From Condylostoma magnum (lineage: Eukaryota > Ciliophora > Heterotrichea > Heterotrichida > Condylostomatidae), in NCBI GenBank assembly GCA_920105805.1, contig CAKKTI010000037.1, positions 1 through 64,000 of the forward strand: DNA of 64,000 bases. The letters run 5' to 3'. Each line of letters starts with the position of its first letter. Position 1 is the stretch's first letter. Shown here in pieces: positions 23,226-35,099 of the stretch. Under the pieces are notes generated by a model that made no database searches, was not told the DNA's origin, and worked only from the letters and a program-made list of their open reading frames with translations. Position numbers and translations under genes: made by a program.

Positions 23226-24512
23226 TTATAAATATTAATTAATACTAGATACAGTAGCTTGCCTTTCTCGTTAAATGCTTTCAAACTTGATGTATATCTC
23301 CTCAACCAAACTTCTCAAACTATCAATTTCCTTCTACATTCTTAAGATTTAGGTTTTCTATTAAACTTATTGAAATACTTATGAATCAAACTAATTTAAT
23401 TTAAGTCTTAATTTTCTATGTTAAATCAAGTAATACTACAGCTTATTCCACTCTTAAATAGCTAGTTTATGATACGACCCATAATTCTAAACATAATAAA
23501 AGTATTTAAGTGAACTAGAAGTAACAATAGAAGCACTTGCTACAATTCTTATTTTCCAATAGCATTTTTACTGATGAGGATCAAAGGCGAGATCATCTGA
23601 TATACTTGCAACAATGGAAGAGGTAACAAACCCAATAAATAGCACAGCAGCCATCACAACAAATCTAGCAGCGGTTGTTGTAGGGAAATATATTCCATAC
23701 CCTACTGTAGTTATTGTCACAAATGAGAAAAACAATGAGTTTTCAATCTAAGTTCAGTTTTAGTTTGTAATATCCATTACTGGTCTTTCAAAAATCCTTA
23801 CAATAATTGCTACTATAAGGATCATTGGAAGAATAAAGATAAACACTGTAGTGATTGTTTAGTACTTACTGAAAAGGGATTTGATGGCTAATCGCATACT
23901 AGTTTAGATACCATTTATAATAGATTCTCTACTTCCGTAATAGTCACAGTATCTAGAGTAGTTAAAAGCAGCTCTCAGTACTAAAATTATGCGGAAGTAC
24001 ATAAGAGGATAGATTATTTCGTTTAAAAGTAGGCATATTGTACGATATTCACCCTAATATTAGTAAGGTAAGTATATATTTATATTGTAGTAAGGAATAG
24101 GACACACAATGCATACAATAAGAGAGCTTATATGCTAGAAAGATATCAAAGATCTGTACTTTTTGCCTTATCTTCATACAAACATAGCATTAGGAGGTAG
24201 ATAGTCAAAGGATTAAGGAAACTTTGAGTATCACTTTTTCTTAAAATATTATCTAAGTAATAATAACACTGCTGATATAATAGAAAGTATAAGTGTAAGC
24301 ATTCGTAGAAATTCGAAGCTTTATTTAGTCTTACAATTATAATAATCTCTGTCATCGCTATAGTCAAATTCATAAGCAAATGTTTCTAATATAAGTCCTA
24401 AAAGCATTAAAAGGGCAGATAATGTTTCAAATTTTCTTCAAACACTGAATAATCTTGCTGATTTACAAAAGTTTTTATTTACTGATTGTTATTTTCGTAT
24501 ATTTTTCAACAT
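23226..24512 (-). CDS. Potassium channel with C-terminal coiled coil
   Basis: 428 residues. About six membrane helices are visible, the pore region lying near residue 255-285. The selectivity filter reads TTVGYGIYFP: the canonical TVGYGD has Ile in place of Asp. The following inner helix (FVVMAAVLFIGFVTSSIVAS) is typical. There is no S4 with regularly spaced Arg, so voltage gating is unlikely; the overall layout resembles SK/calcium-activated or two-pore-like channels of ciliates. Residues about 375-428 form a coiled coil (LRMQKEIDSLRSLVEEIY) suited to tetramer assembly. The gene ends in three consecutive stop-type codons (TAA TAA TGA) and begins 1 base after the stop of the ankyrin-SAM gene. 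Confidence 0.85.
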
Positions 24513-24513
24513 T

Positions 24514-25866
24514 TTAAATTATATTACATATGTTACAAGATGCACTTTCTACCCTTTTCTCTATCAAAATTTCATCACTTTTTGTAAGTTTTTGTATTTC
24601 TTCCAGTAAAATTCCTCTATCTTGATCATTTTGTATCTCTAAGTCTTTAATTAATCTTTACTCGTCAAATCTGTACTCTGATAGCTGCTATAAAATGATT
24701 TACTCTAAAGTGTAATATCCATTATCATTGAACTTACTATAAACTCTAGTCATATTACATTTTTGTAATCATTCCCATACTCCTACATTGCTCTTAATGG
24801 ATTTCACATGCTTTCCTTTTAACTTTTACAAACTTTATTTCAAAGTAAGGATCAAATTATACTTCATTCCAGGCTTTCTAATGCCAATTTCCTCTAGTAT
24901 TTCAATTGTGATGGGAAATGATGTATTCATCTGTTAAACCATGTTTTCTATATCATCATATCCATTAGAAACAAGGCAATCATACAGTTCTTCCATACAA
25001 TGTCTACTCAGCCATTAATAAAAGTAGCTATACTTGTAATTATTTTCAATTTCTTCACTTATACTGCTAAACAGCATGATTTTGGTACTTTACTGTGTTA
25101 TCTCCTAACTATAATGCAGAAATGCTGAATTATATATATCATCAATATTCTCTGTTTCATCTAAGGTAATATTATCTTTCTAGTGTCAATCACTTTCTTA
25201 CATGCTTAGATTTAAGGGTGATAGTACCTAATCTCACTACTCCTCATCCCCACTTATCAAAATTTATATAATTCTTTAATCTTCTATATAGTCTAAAACC
25301 CTTTTACAGTAAAAATCCTTTTGGTATATATTTCCTCCGCATGCCACTAATAAAGCTACTCCTTTGTAATACTGTTCCTAAGCTGAAATATGCAATGGAG
25401 TTTAATTGAAAACTTTATTTTAAATTGCAGGATTTGCCCCAAATTTAAGCAAAATCCCTATCATCCTGGCATCTTTTCTAAAAGCAGCATAATGTAAAGG
25501 AGTTTCTCCATCATTTTGTTGTATATTAGGATTTGCTAAGTTATCTAATAAAATTTCTGCTAACCTGTACAATTGATTGTCTGATGCAAAGTGCAATGCT
25601 GTTTCTCCTAATTTATTTTATGTATTAGGAAATGCTCCTTTTTTCAGTAAAAATTGAACTACTTTTATGTTATTTGAAATAACACATGTATACAGAGGAG
25701 TTCATCCCAACTGATTGAAATTTACCAACTAATCTTTCGCATTAAGTAAATCAGGGTGCTTTCTTAACTTGTATTTGATTCTTGTTAGATCTCCATCTCT
25801 GCAGGCTTTTATTAGACTATTGACGCCTGGGAATAGGATATTAGAAGAAGACTCAAAGTTACTCAT
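24514..25866 (-). CDS. Ankyrin-repeat protein with two SAM-like domains
   Basis: 450 residues. Ankyrin repeats span about 15-190 (LGWTPLYTCVISNNIKVV, GETALHFASDNQLYR, DGETPLHYAAFRKDARM, NQTPLHISAQEQ). A linker with acidic residues follows. Around 275-345 is a SAM domain (LYDCLVSNGYDDIENM, then EILEEIGIRKPGMKYNLI) and around 350-420 a second, more divergent one (VGVWEWLQKCNM, LIKDLEIQNDQDRGILL). ANK plus SAM proteins are scaffolds. It ends CNICNII then TAA, and the K+ channel ATG follows after 1 base. Its ATG directly abuts the in-frame TAA of the upstream coiled-coil gene, so a single fused product is a possibility. Confidence 0.85.
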
Positions 25867-26769
25867 TTAATAAAATTATCTAGATAATATGCTACTGCCT
25901 ATATTAGTAAAATTTGATCTTCCTCGATTGAACTTGGAGTCAGGGATTGCTGAGGGAATATAGCTTCCTATTGGATTTGTTATAGGGTTATGTTAATACG
26001 GATCAACTTTATAAGGTATTTTGTATCGCTCCTTTAGATGAGTTGGTGTTTTGACTGGGGATTACTTTTATCTTAGCTTGTCTTAAGACTATATTTAATG
26101 TAGCAGGTGTTATTTGTAGTTATTTCTATTGTATCGTTACATCATTATTCTTTGTCTATTGCTACTCTCGAAAGATCAGTTTAATTGCTAAAGTTACTCT
26201 CTTTCTTAGTTTTTCTAGTCTTATTCAATTATTTTTAGTCTATTTTTCTCGTTAATTTGTTGTTTTAGGATTTGAGATTGTTATAATAGGTTAGTATTCT
26301 ATGCTTGATCATAGCTTTTATTCAGATGATTTAAGTCTTGTAAATTTGACTCTGGCCTCCGCTTGTACTTAAAATCATTTATCATGTTAATCTTCTCTAA
26401 TTTAGAGTGCTTTTGCAGCCTTTAACTAATGAAATTTTTGTACCTATTTTCTTATTGTCTTAACTATTCTATTTGATCTTATATAATTCTTTAGTCTTAA
26501 ATCCTTTATTGTGTTTCTTATTCTCTTCTGTACTATTTTTATTGGTTGTACGCATTTAACCAATCTTTAATTTCCTATTGCTGATTCTGCTTCTACTAAG
26601 TAATTTTCTATCTTTCTACACTTAAAGATTATTATGCATTTTTGACTCTCTATTCATCCATTAAATCTAATCTTTACTTTTCTTATTATTTTAACTTCTA
26701 TTTCAACATAATATCTTTAGCATATTCAGAAGCATATAACTATTAAATTTTCTTCCTATAAGACGACAT
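25867..26769 (-). CDS. Gln/Lys-rich coiled-coil protein
   Basis: 300 residues, starting MSSYRKKIQQ, mostly one long charged helix with very many Gln from TAA/TAG, then a Pro/Asn-rich tail (DPYQHNPITNPIGSY). Tails with repeated NP(I/Y)xNP are common in ciliate coiled-coil proteins, often cilium- or basal-body-related; this is only a hint. Two in-frame TAA codons lie at 25876-25878 and 25867-25869; the second touches the ATG of the ankyrin-SAM gene in the same frame. No unconditional stop separates the two ORFs. Confidence 0.7.
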
Positions 26770-26866
26770 GTTTTAATCATACTCCTAAACAACTTTCTAA
26801 TGAGTAGGTTATACTAAACTTCCCTATACTTGCCTACTTTAACAGAATAAATCTTCCATTTAACAA

Positions 26867-28036
26867 CTACCTAAAACCATCATTACATTAATCAAAAAAG
26901 ATAACAACACAAGTTATATCATCCACAACATCATTGTTCTATATAAAACTTACCTCTTCCCATATCTATCTAGCCTCTGATACTAAAAACTTAGCAGCTC
27001 CCTCACAATCCGCATTTTTGTAAAAAGGTATCACTTTTCTTACTATATCCTCGTTGCTCATAAACTCAAACAGCCCGTCAGAGCCAATAACAACAAACTT
27101 ATCCTATAAGCTAAGCCTAAATGACGTAATGTCAGGCTCAGAGATAACTCCTACGTTACTGGCAACTGAGTCTCCTATACTCCTGGACATAGCAATTCCC
27201 GGGTACTTCTAATCCTTAACTCAAACCCTGCTAGGTCCGTACTTTGTTCCCTTCTTATCCATATACTGGTCCACTTACCCTCCACTCTCCTGAATCCTTA
27301 TCAACTCCTCTCTGTTAGTAGGCTTATGGTCTTATGATAGGGGAATTGTAAGCCAGGTTTGGCGTTAAGGCAGGCCTTAGAATCTATCTTTTCTGTTTTC
27401 TAAGCGGGCTAAAATAGCCCGCGAGTCTCCTACATTAACACAGTATAAAGTCTAGTTTAATATCAAAACTAAATTTATAGTACTACCGCTAAACTTCACG
27501 TCAAGATCTATTTAGTTATTAACTAAATCTCTATGTAGTTCTAAAACATTCTAGTGTAAAAGATGCTGTATATCTTGCTCGTTTTATAGGTTAAAGTTTT
27601 AAAGCATTTGAGGAAAAATTGATTTTATATAGAAAGAGATTTCCTCACCGTTACTTCCATGGCCATCACATATCCCAAATAGATGGTGTTGGGGATTTTA
27701 GTTAAAATTTGGCACTTCTATGAAGTTATCTTAGTTTTCCTTATTCTTACCTGGGCAAAATCCTCCTTGGGACTTTGATGCAAAGGCTTAGATTCCTACT
27801 TAGTTGGCTTCAGCTTCGGTTTTAGTACTCAATCTGCTTGATAAAGATCGCTTGGTTGTTTGCTTCTTCTATCGCTTAATTGGCCTATTTTATCTAGTTT
27901 ACGAACTTTGGGGTAATGGAGCTATATTTTAAGCTCTTTGAGCACTTCTTATTGTAGAACTTTTCACTATGATATCTGAATGTCTTTCAGTTTAGGTGGC
28001 TGTTCTTTTCAAAATTCTATCTACACCTTTTTTCAT
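26867..28036 (-). CDS. PP2C-family Ser/Thr phosphatase with basic N-terminal extension
   Basis: 389 residues. Residues 1-95 are a basic, Ser/Thr/Gln-rich extension (KRTATQTERHSD, RPIKRQKKQTTKRSLSSR). The PP2C domain starts near 100 with NKENQDNF, then FGICDGHGSNGEE with the metal-binding Asp and GDG/GHG signature near 125, FSGSTINLVLI, VNVGDSRAIL, SQDHKPTN, MSRSIGDSVA, VVIGSDGLFEFM and DDITCVVIFF. All metal-ligand Asp appear present, so it should be active. The stop is TAG at 26867-26869. A second, unrelated-looking PP2C lies at 35100. Confidence 0.93.
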
Positions 28037-29004
28037 TATTATAAATTTTAACTAAGTTAATCATTCTTTTGCTCAATTGAGTTTTTAGTTATTTTAGATG
28101 TTGGGTGATACTTATGTTAGTTGTGTCTATTGATAACTTTAATTATTATACATAATTATGTTATATGTATAAGCTACAGTGGCTTTGTTACCAGTATTAA
28201 TTCTAGTGATGGTATAGTAAATTATAAATATCAGTATATTATAACTACTGCAATTTTATGTTTTTAATACAAGAATGATTTCTTTTGACCTTTAAGATAA
28301 TACGCCATAGTTTAATTTATAGCACATTCTTTTAATAAATGTAGATATAAGTTATGTTTTAAATGATAAAAAGTAGAATGGATCTATTAACTTGAAGATT
28401 TATTACACTAAATTCTATTATATCAAAGTAATAAAATATAGTAAAAGTTGTTTATTATTGAGGGAAAACATTTATCAAATAAACTCTTTCTTCAAATATA
28501 CTTCAATAAATTATAATTACATTAAGTTAAAGATTCGTTATCTTCTATTTGTTTTATCTGTGTATATCCTCTGGTAAATTGTAGAATGATTAATTACATG
28601 GAAATGATATAGATTACTCTTAATCATAAAAAGAATACTCTCTACTGGACCTCTCTTCATGAACTGGAAATATAAGTCCTAATTTTTTGTTTAAACTTTG
28701 AGGAATTTTAGGCGAATAATTGTTTTGATCATATTTTTCAGGGATATTTTACTATTCTTCTTATTAATTGCTATTCAAAAGTTCCCTATGTTATTCTTAT
28801 TCACTTTCTGATGTTATAATTACCCTTGAAATTGTTCTACATATTCCACAACCCATTTTTATCAAATGTGAAGCTTTTAATGATCTTTATATACTAACTC
28901 AATGCATGCAATTTTTAGTACTTATTAAGAGAAATGAAGATGATAGCAACTTATATCAGTAATCAGAATATATAGCTGCAATATTATTACATATTTTATT
29001 CAAA
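28037..29004. other. AT-rich intergenic region between divergent genes
   Basis: About 970 bases between the divergent PP2C gene and the orphan gene at 29005. Short open stretches near 28392 and 28768 have compositions of almost only Ile, Tyr, Leu, Lys and Ser and no recognisable motif; I see no supported gene, tRNA or repeat here. It likely contains the two promoters. Confidence 0.45.
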
Positions 29005-29742
29005 ATGACTAATAGAAACAGCATCGATTTTCCTATGGCAACTCCTTTTAGCATAACAATAGGCTCTAAAAGTAAAATCTAAACAAAACGACTTCTACCA
29101 TAACTAAGACTAGGAAATAGTAAAGAACTCCCCGATTACTTTCATACAAAAGACGGAATTTAATTGAACTAAGTTGATAAGAATAATTTAATCAAGCAAA
29201 ATAAAGAAAGATTCTTAAGTAGTTTGAAGCGATATACTCCCAGTCCTATTGAGAATTTTAGTTATGAAGAATTTAAACAGTAAAAACCATATGATTATCA
29301 TAATATGAAATTTGCTGATATGCTAGATCACTAATAAAAACTTTCTACAAGAATTCATTACAAAACAAATTTTTTTAAGAAATATAAAAGATAGCTATAA
29401 TAGCCTATACAATTTAAATGCGGAAGGGGAGAGTTTTCAGTTTTTAGTCAATACGGAAAAGTTGATAGAGTAGATTTTAACCAAATTGGAAGGATGAAGA
29501 AAAAGTATTATGGAAGGAATAAAACTCCATAGCCTTCTAATAATGAAATACAAACATAATAGTACTCTATATACTAGAAATAATACAAAAGGAGTAATTA
29601 ATCAGTTTAAAAGTAAAGTGATAATTCTTAAGATATTGAGGAATTCGAGCATAAATTATTCGGGATGATTAAAACTAAAATGAGTAAAAATACATTATAT
29701 TCTTAGAGTACTAAGAGAAGAGTGATGCGCAATGTGTTGTAG
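29005..29742 (+). CDS. Orphan basic protein
   Basis: 245 residues, rich in Lys, Gln, Asn and Tyr, without membrane helices. Recognisable stretches are a Pro/Thr-containing start (MATPFSITIGSKSK), RFLSSLKRYTPSPIENFSY near 75 and a small more ordered part around 140 (CGRGEFSVFSQYGKVDRVDF). No family can be named. It is closed by three consecutive stop-type codons, TAG TAA TAA at 29740-29748, which is why this end was chosen. The 335 bases up to the next gene are AT-rich with nothing recognisable. Confidence 0.6.
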
Positions 29743-30077
29743 TAATAATTTTATATGTTTTTAAGATTGGTACTTTGATTATTACATAAAGCTAATATAA
29801 CTTTAAATCTTTGAATAATCATTTTAAGCTATAATAAAGGATGTTAAAAATATGATAGTAAATAGATTGCAAATATGATTAAAAGTGCTCTGTGTATGCA
29901 TTCTGATATATTGAAAAAGTAATTATTAGTCCCATTTAAAATTTTATTACAACATAATTTTCCTAATCATAACATATTTCAAAAACGTTCTGATAATATT
30001 GCTTTGTTCTGTTTATCTTAAATCTATCAAATATTACACAAAAAATCTCATTATACATAATTGTAATAATAAAAATA

Positions 30078-30947
30078 ATGGAGATAAAGAGTGAACAATT
30101 TACTGATGATAACTGCTAATAACAAGCTAGTTAAATCTAGCCTTAATAAATAAACCAACAGTCTTAAAACCCGCGTACTGAAGACTAACACAACAACTAA
30201 TAAAATTCTTAATAACTTTTACAAAATCAAATTCCTAATGAAGAGCAAGAATAGCACGTGATTGCACAGCCAAAATAACTAAAACTTTAGGTTTTAGAAG
30301 GAAGTAGTAACATGGTAGGAGAATGCTTCCTTATAAATCCCAATGGACTAATAAATAGCAATAGAAAGTCACAGGACAAAACAGTTTTCATTGGTTCAAA
30401 AGAAAGTAATGAAAACAAGGTAATAAATGATATTGTGCTGTCTGACGAATAATAATCAATTGGAGAGCGCCATTTCTACATCAAATACAAGAAAAACAGT
30501 TAAAAGTATGTTTTAAAGGATCTAGAGGAGGCTTCCGGCACTTTTTCGAAAGTCAGCCACCCTATTAAAATTTCCTCAGGGTTTGTGATTTCATTTGGAA
30601 GCACTCATATGGTTGCAATTATCTCACGTAATCAGCAGCGCATACACTTATAAATTTTAGAAGGTTCTAGAGCAAATTAAGCTTATATATTTTATCAAGA
30701 AGACTCCCCTATAAAAATCGGAAGAGCTTTAGGCAGTTCAATCTTATTTAGAGATAATGACCTTTCTAGAAATCAATCCTAAATCATATACGATAAGGGC
30801 TGGTTTATAGTAGATGGAGATGGATAAAGAAGTTCAACTAATGGAACTTGGCTATATATTAACGAGCCTGAAGAAATCTTCAATGAAATGATTATTAAAG
30901 CTGGGCAATTCTTACTACAGTTTAAATTATTTTAGTATAAGCTTTAA
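30078..30947 (+). CDS. Tandem FHA-domain protein
   Basis: 289 residues. A Gln-rich N-terminus of about 70 residues precedes two FHA-like beta sandwiches. The first (about 75-180) has FIGSKESNENKVINDIVLSD, SIGERHFYIKY and KYVLKDLEEASGTFSKV. The second (about 190-285) has IKIGRALGSSILFRDNDLSR, QIIYDKGWFIVDGDG and the RSSTNGTWLYI strand, the best match to the FHA Ser/Thr-Asn-Gly core. FHA domains bind phosphothreonine peptides; RALGSS..RDNDLSR carries the typical Arg and Ser of the binding loops. The role is unknown. Alternative stop TAG lies at 30933; the next 306 bases show no gene. Confidence 0.85.
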
Positions 30948-31253
30948 TATAAATTATTTGTTTTTAAATAGAAGCATATTGCAATAGAAAATAGAGAAAA
31001 AGTTTAGATGGTTGTTATTTCGGATTCTATGGTAATATGAAAGGATTATTATAATAAATATCATCAAAAGCACTAAAGGGTTGCTTTGAGAATAATATAA
31101 GAAATTAGGTCTTGGTATAATGCAATCTTTTAAAGTTGAAATTAATAGAAATAAGACTTGGCATCTTATTAACATTTATAAATCAAAGAAATTCAAACCT
31201 GATTAATTACAAATACTACCCAATAAGTAAACCTAGTTCTAATAATTAATAAA

Positions 31254-31538
31254 ATGGCAAGTGAAGGTATGATTAATTCTATAGACTAATTAAACTAAGC
31301 GATCTAAATAGCTTATCAGGATGTCTCTGAAGAAATAGTAGTCTTTTGAATGTCTTTATCAAGTTTGACTGATGAAGCTGGTTAAAAAGTTGATCCCAAA
31401 TATTTGTTTCAAGGTTAATTAGTGCATTTAGATTATGACTAGCAAACAAATTAGCTGAAATAAATAAAAATATAGAAAAGCGAACTGATAAAGCCAGAAG
31501 ATTACTAAGTGATTGATATTAGTTATGCTTTTAATTAG
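31254..31538 (+). CDS. Small orphan protein
   Basis: 94 residues starting MASEGMINSIDQ with balanced acidic and polar composition (VSEEIVVFWMSLSSLTDEAG, LIKPEDYQVIDISY). No family is recognised. It ends at TAG 31536-31538; beyond this the same frame is hydrophobic for about 110 codons, so a longer membrane product cannot be excluded. The start context is AATAAAATGG, as in other genes in the window. Confidence 0.45.
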
Positions 31539-32063
31539 TTATCTTTATTTAATATGGTCTTTTCCACTTTATACATAAAATACTATTATTATTAAGGATT
31601 TAATTAAATATCGAATATTACTATACTTCTTTTATGCTAGTAGGAATGACCTTTTAGCCAAATTATATCTATATTCATTTGATTATGATAAATCAAAGAT
31701 TATACTATATATTATTCTATTATATGATTTACAATGTTTGTTTTAAGTATATCTAGTTTACTTGAAATAATTCTGTTAATATATCAATAGAAAGGGATAC
31801 TTATTAAGCAAAATTTCTTAATTACTGCTAAATATTAATTATCTTTTGCTCAAAATTATACTTTCAAACAATCTGAAAACCTGAATAATCACTTATTAAT
31901 TTTTACTTATAATCATCCTTATAAATAATTCAGTTCGCATTGCTTTTGAATCAACTTATTAAGCTTTTTTGGGATCTTATTCCTTCAAATCTATTCAAAC
32001 TATACGAAAGAAAAAACCTGATCATGACATATTTTGGCATAATAAAATCCAGAATTTTAAAAC
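31539..32063. other. Ambiguous AT-rich interval
   Basis: Two overlapping frames read as hydrophobic, multi-helix proteins (for example FVLSISSLLEIILLIYQQ in one and NNSVRIAFESTY in another), but both are composed mainly of Ile, Leu, Tyr, Lys and Gln, as expected of AT-rich DNA read with no stop codons. No frame is convincingly better. I leave it unassigned: it is either intergenic or holds a small membrane protein. Confidence 0.35.
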
Positions 32064-32750
32064 ATGGATATAAACCAGAACTAATAAGTTGTCTTAAGCT
32101 AGTAGGCTTAAATTCCTGTATAAGAATCTCGATGAAAAAAGTTACGAAATAAAATCAGATCCTTAGGCAGAAAATCCAAAGCAAATTCAATTGATAACTA
32201 AGCATGTTTTCAAGAAACAATAAATAACTTAAACAAAGAATACTAAGCACCTGGCAGAATATCCGATACCCAATCAAGCGAATAGAACAGACAAAGGGAG
32301 CACTTTTTCCAACTAATAGAAAAAGGAACAGAAACCGATATATAGGAAATCATTGAAATTTTAAGTGAGGATCCTAAAAAGTATTTATTAGAATACAGTA
32401 GCCCTGATTCTATAGTCAACAGTCCAAATGTGTATGGTTAAACTCCTCTCTACGTTGCATCTAGATGTGGAAATACTCAAATGGTTGCATTACTGCTGAA
32501 ATATAGAGCAGATCCTAAAATTCCTAGTAAGGTTGGAGGAGAGGATGAAAGCATATTGGAAGTAGCATCGAGATGAGGGTATATTGAACTAATTGAATTC
32601 TTGATTGAAAATGTGAAATATGATAAAAGAGAGTTGATGAGGGCTGGAAGAATCGCTTGTTCTCCCACCGTTAGAAAGTCTATTGAAAGCAAAGTTAAGA
32701 ATATGAAATTTAGGCTGTGGTGCTTTTGTTCGTGAGATTTATTTAGCTAG
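32064..32750 (+). CDS. Ankyrin-repeat protein
   Basis: 228 residues. The first 60 are polar and basic (WKKLRNKIRSLGRKSK). From about residue 78 there are helical repeats (HFFQLIEKGTETDIQEI), then a clear ankyrin repeat, VYGQTPLYVASRCGNTQMVALLLKY, and a second, degenerate one, ILEVASRWGYIELIEFLI (Trp from TGA). It ends with a Cys-containing tail (WCFCS) that could be lipid-modified. Possible stops are TGA at 32733 or tandem TAG TAA at 32748. It is probably a small adaptor; partner unknown. Confidence 0.7.
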
Positions 32751-32878
32751 TAAAATATACTACTTTAAATAGCTTGTTTTTGTTGTATATTTGTAAAAGT
32801 GTAGGATATTGAAATGCATAAATTAATGGTATATTTAATAAATGTTGAATTTAATTAGATAAGGTAATGATAATTTAA

Positions 32879-33901
32879 CTAATTATATCGAATATTATTG
32901 ATTTTTTCTCTGGTACTCGAGCTAAGTTATGGAAGATCATCTAATTCAATTGTAGTATTCATAATTGAATCGTCTTCTGAGCTAATCTCACTATCTTCCT
33001 ATTAGTCCTCTATACACTATTAGCTTTCAGGTAACTTCTCTGCTAATTCTAACAAATAATCGTAATCAGGAAGTTAAAAGGAATACAAAGTTTGTTTATA
33101 TTCAAACATTTTCCTTATTATTTTGCCTCCAGGCAAATTCTTACATAATTTATCAATAGTAGTTTCAGCTTTCTTTTAAGCAATTGCTTGCGCACATTAT
33201 AAACTAGGAATAGATACTAACTATTTCCACGGTAGTTCTCCGCTAAACAAGTATACCAAAGTGTACAATAAGCTTTCTAAATCATCTAAAAATGAAATTT
33301 ATCTTTTCTAATGCTAATTTAGAGAGCAGAAAAGAGGAGTTAGTCTTAAAGGAGGTCTGTAATCCTCATATGCCATAAAAGCAGTCTCAAAATCAATTAA
33401 TTTTAAGGTTTCGATAGGATAGAATATCCCTGTTATCAAATTAGAAGGTTTAATATCCCCATGGATAATGCCAGCAGAGTGAATCTCACTTAATGCTCTG
33501 ATAGACATAATAGTAATGAGTTTATTCTCACTGGAATTGTTCCACCTTTTGCGATTTCCTATTATTCATTAAAGACTCTAACCTAATTACTCGATTATTA
33601 TATACGATCTGTTATCTTAAACTCCATGAGATATCAGTTTTGGAATATACTTTTTCCCTTATAATCGGGATAGGATTGATATCTCATTATCTATGATGTG
33701 ATTTGTACTCTCATCTAAACTAATTTTCATGACATAGACATCTTCGTCAGAACTGTACAAATCTCAGACTAAGTAGATGTTTTTTTGGCTGGAGTATTGG
33801 AGCAAGCTCATAACTTAGAATTAATCACCGATTTGGGTTAGATTCCCAGGGCTTCGTAAAGTTTAGAATAGATTTATGTTGATCTTGTTACTCTTTTACA
33901 T
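32879..33901 (-). CDS. CK1-like kinase with altered catalytic motifs
   Basis: 340 residues. The N-lobe keeps the ATP-binding Lys (YVMKISL near 57) and the Glu of helix C (DNEISIL). The catalytic loop reads IIHGDIKPSN near 145, so HRD is HGD with Asp retained, and the metal-binding DFG is DFE (LIDFETAF near 168). The stretch LFCSLNQHQ then DDLESLLYTLVYLFSGELPW is diagnostic of the CK1/VRK/TTBK group. The C-terminal 60 residues are acidic (EDQQEDSEISSEDDS). Loss of the DFG Gly may lower activity; several CK1-group members tolerate changes here. The stop is TAG; then about 1.2 kb with no gene upstream. Confidence 0.85.
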
Positions 33902-35099
33902 ATTATTTAACTTAATTATAAGCCATATAAGATAGTATTATAGTATATATGGTATTTTGTATAATCAGCTAATTGATTAGTTTAAAATCTTTGCTTTTAA
34001 ATCATGTTTTAAAATTGATACCTCTTTATTTAAACTATCTTTAAAGTTGTTTAATGATATTGTCTATTCACTTTATAGTATATTCTACGATTGATTTAAT
34101 AAGAACTTTTAATTTAGCTCAAATTAAGATCAAGTAGTAAGTTAGCTTGCTCTTAGTATACTGTAAGATTACTATTTATTAAATTTTGTCATAAGTAATT
34201 TTATCTTCTCCTTAACAATAATAGCAACTCAAAATTTTAAATAGATTAGAATCTTTAAACAATAATTTGAAAATATATAAAGATAGCAGTTTCAACTCTT
34301 CTTTACGTTATTGAGCCTAATACAAGATTAAAAGTTAATATATGCTTTTGATAATTGTATGATAATTTGAGTAATTTAAATTGACCGAATGCAAGCTTGA
34401 TGTAAATAGCTTCTAGTATAAAGACTTTTAAATAAAAGAATTTCTTACAGGATAAAATACAATCGAATACAAAAATTAGGAAGATTTACTGATTTAGCAT
34501 TTATTTGATCAAATATCTTTTAACCTCCTATATGCACCTATTCAATACTTTTGTTAATTAATTTTAGAAGGGTATTAAAGGAAATACTATTTTATAAGTT
34601 TAATTACGTGGAAAATTTATAGGAAAGCTAGAGTAGATTGTTAAAGAGAAGCTTTATGCAGTAATAAATTTAAAAGAAATTGTTTACATTATTTACAGTA
34701 GTTATTTTTTATTATATACCAAAATTCTAAAGGGCATAACTAAATCATAACCAACGATGTAATAAATACAAGCATTAAAGCTAATAATAATAGATAATCT
34801 TATACCATTTGCAACTTATCCTTAAATTTTTGATACAATTATAACAAAATAATCATTTTGTCATTAAGTTTTATAATAATAGCCAATTATACCTAGAAAA
34901 ATGCCAATTATCCTTTCTTAAAGATTACATTTACTACAAATTTAAATCCTTCCAATTCTTAAGAATTCATTACAACTTAATCACATCATGCTTAACTCTA
35001 ATATACAAATCAGCAAAACAATATGCCTAAACTCTTCCAACTAATCAGCCCCTAAAATTACTCTTACTATTATCCCAACCACTAAAAAATAATAATAAC
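33902..35099. other. AT-rich intergenic region
   Basis: About 1.2 kb, the longest non-coding interval in the window, between the divergent CK1-like and PP2C genes. It is very AT-rich, with runs of A and T and no frame with protein-like composition. No tRNA, repeat array or other element was seen by eye. Confidence 0.5.

Noticed and set aside
23190-23345. Apparent frame switch at the end of the K+ channel gene, suggesting an intron
   Set aside because: Base-by-base recount showed a single frame ending in a coiled coil and tandem stops, followed 2 bases later by a separate small gene.
28392-28962. Short plus-strand ORFs in intergenic DNA
   Set aside because: Composition is that of random AT-rich sequence (Ile, Tyr, Lys, Leu), no motif, and no fit with the spacing of neighbours.
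31539-32063. Multi-helix membrane protein
   Set aside because: Two frames look equally hydrophobic and lack Asp, Glu, Gly and Pro; no evidence picks either.
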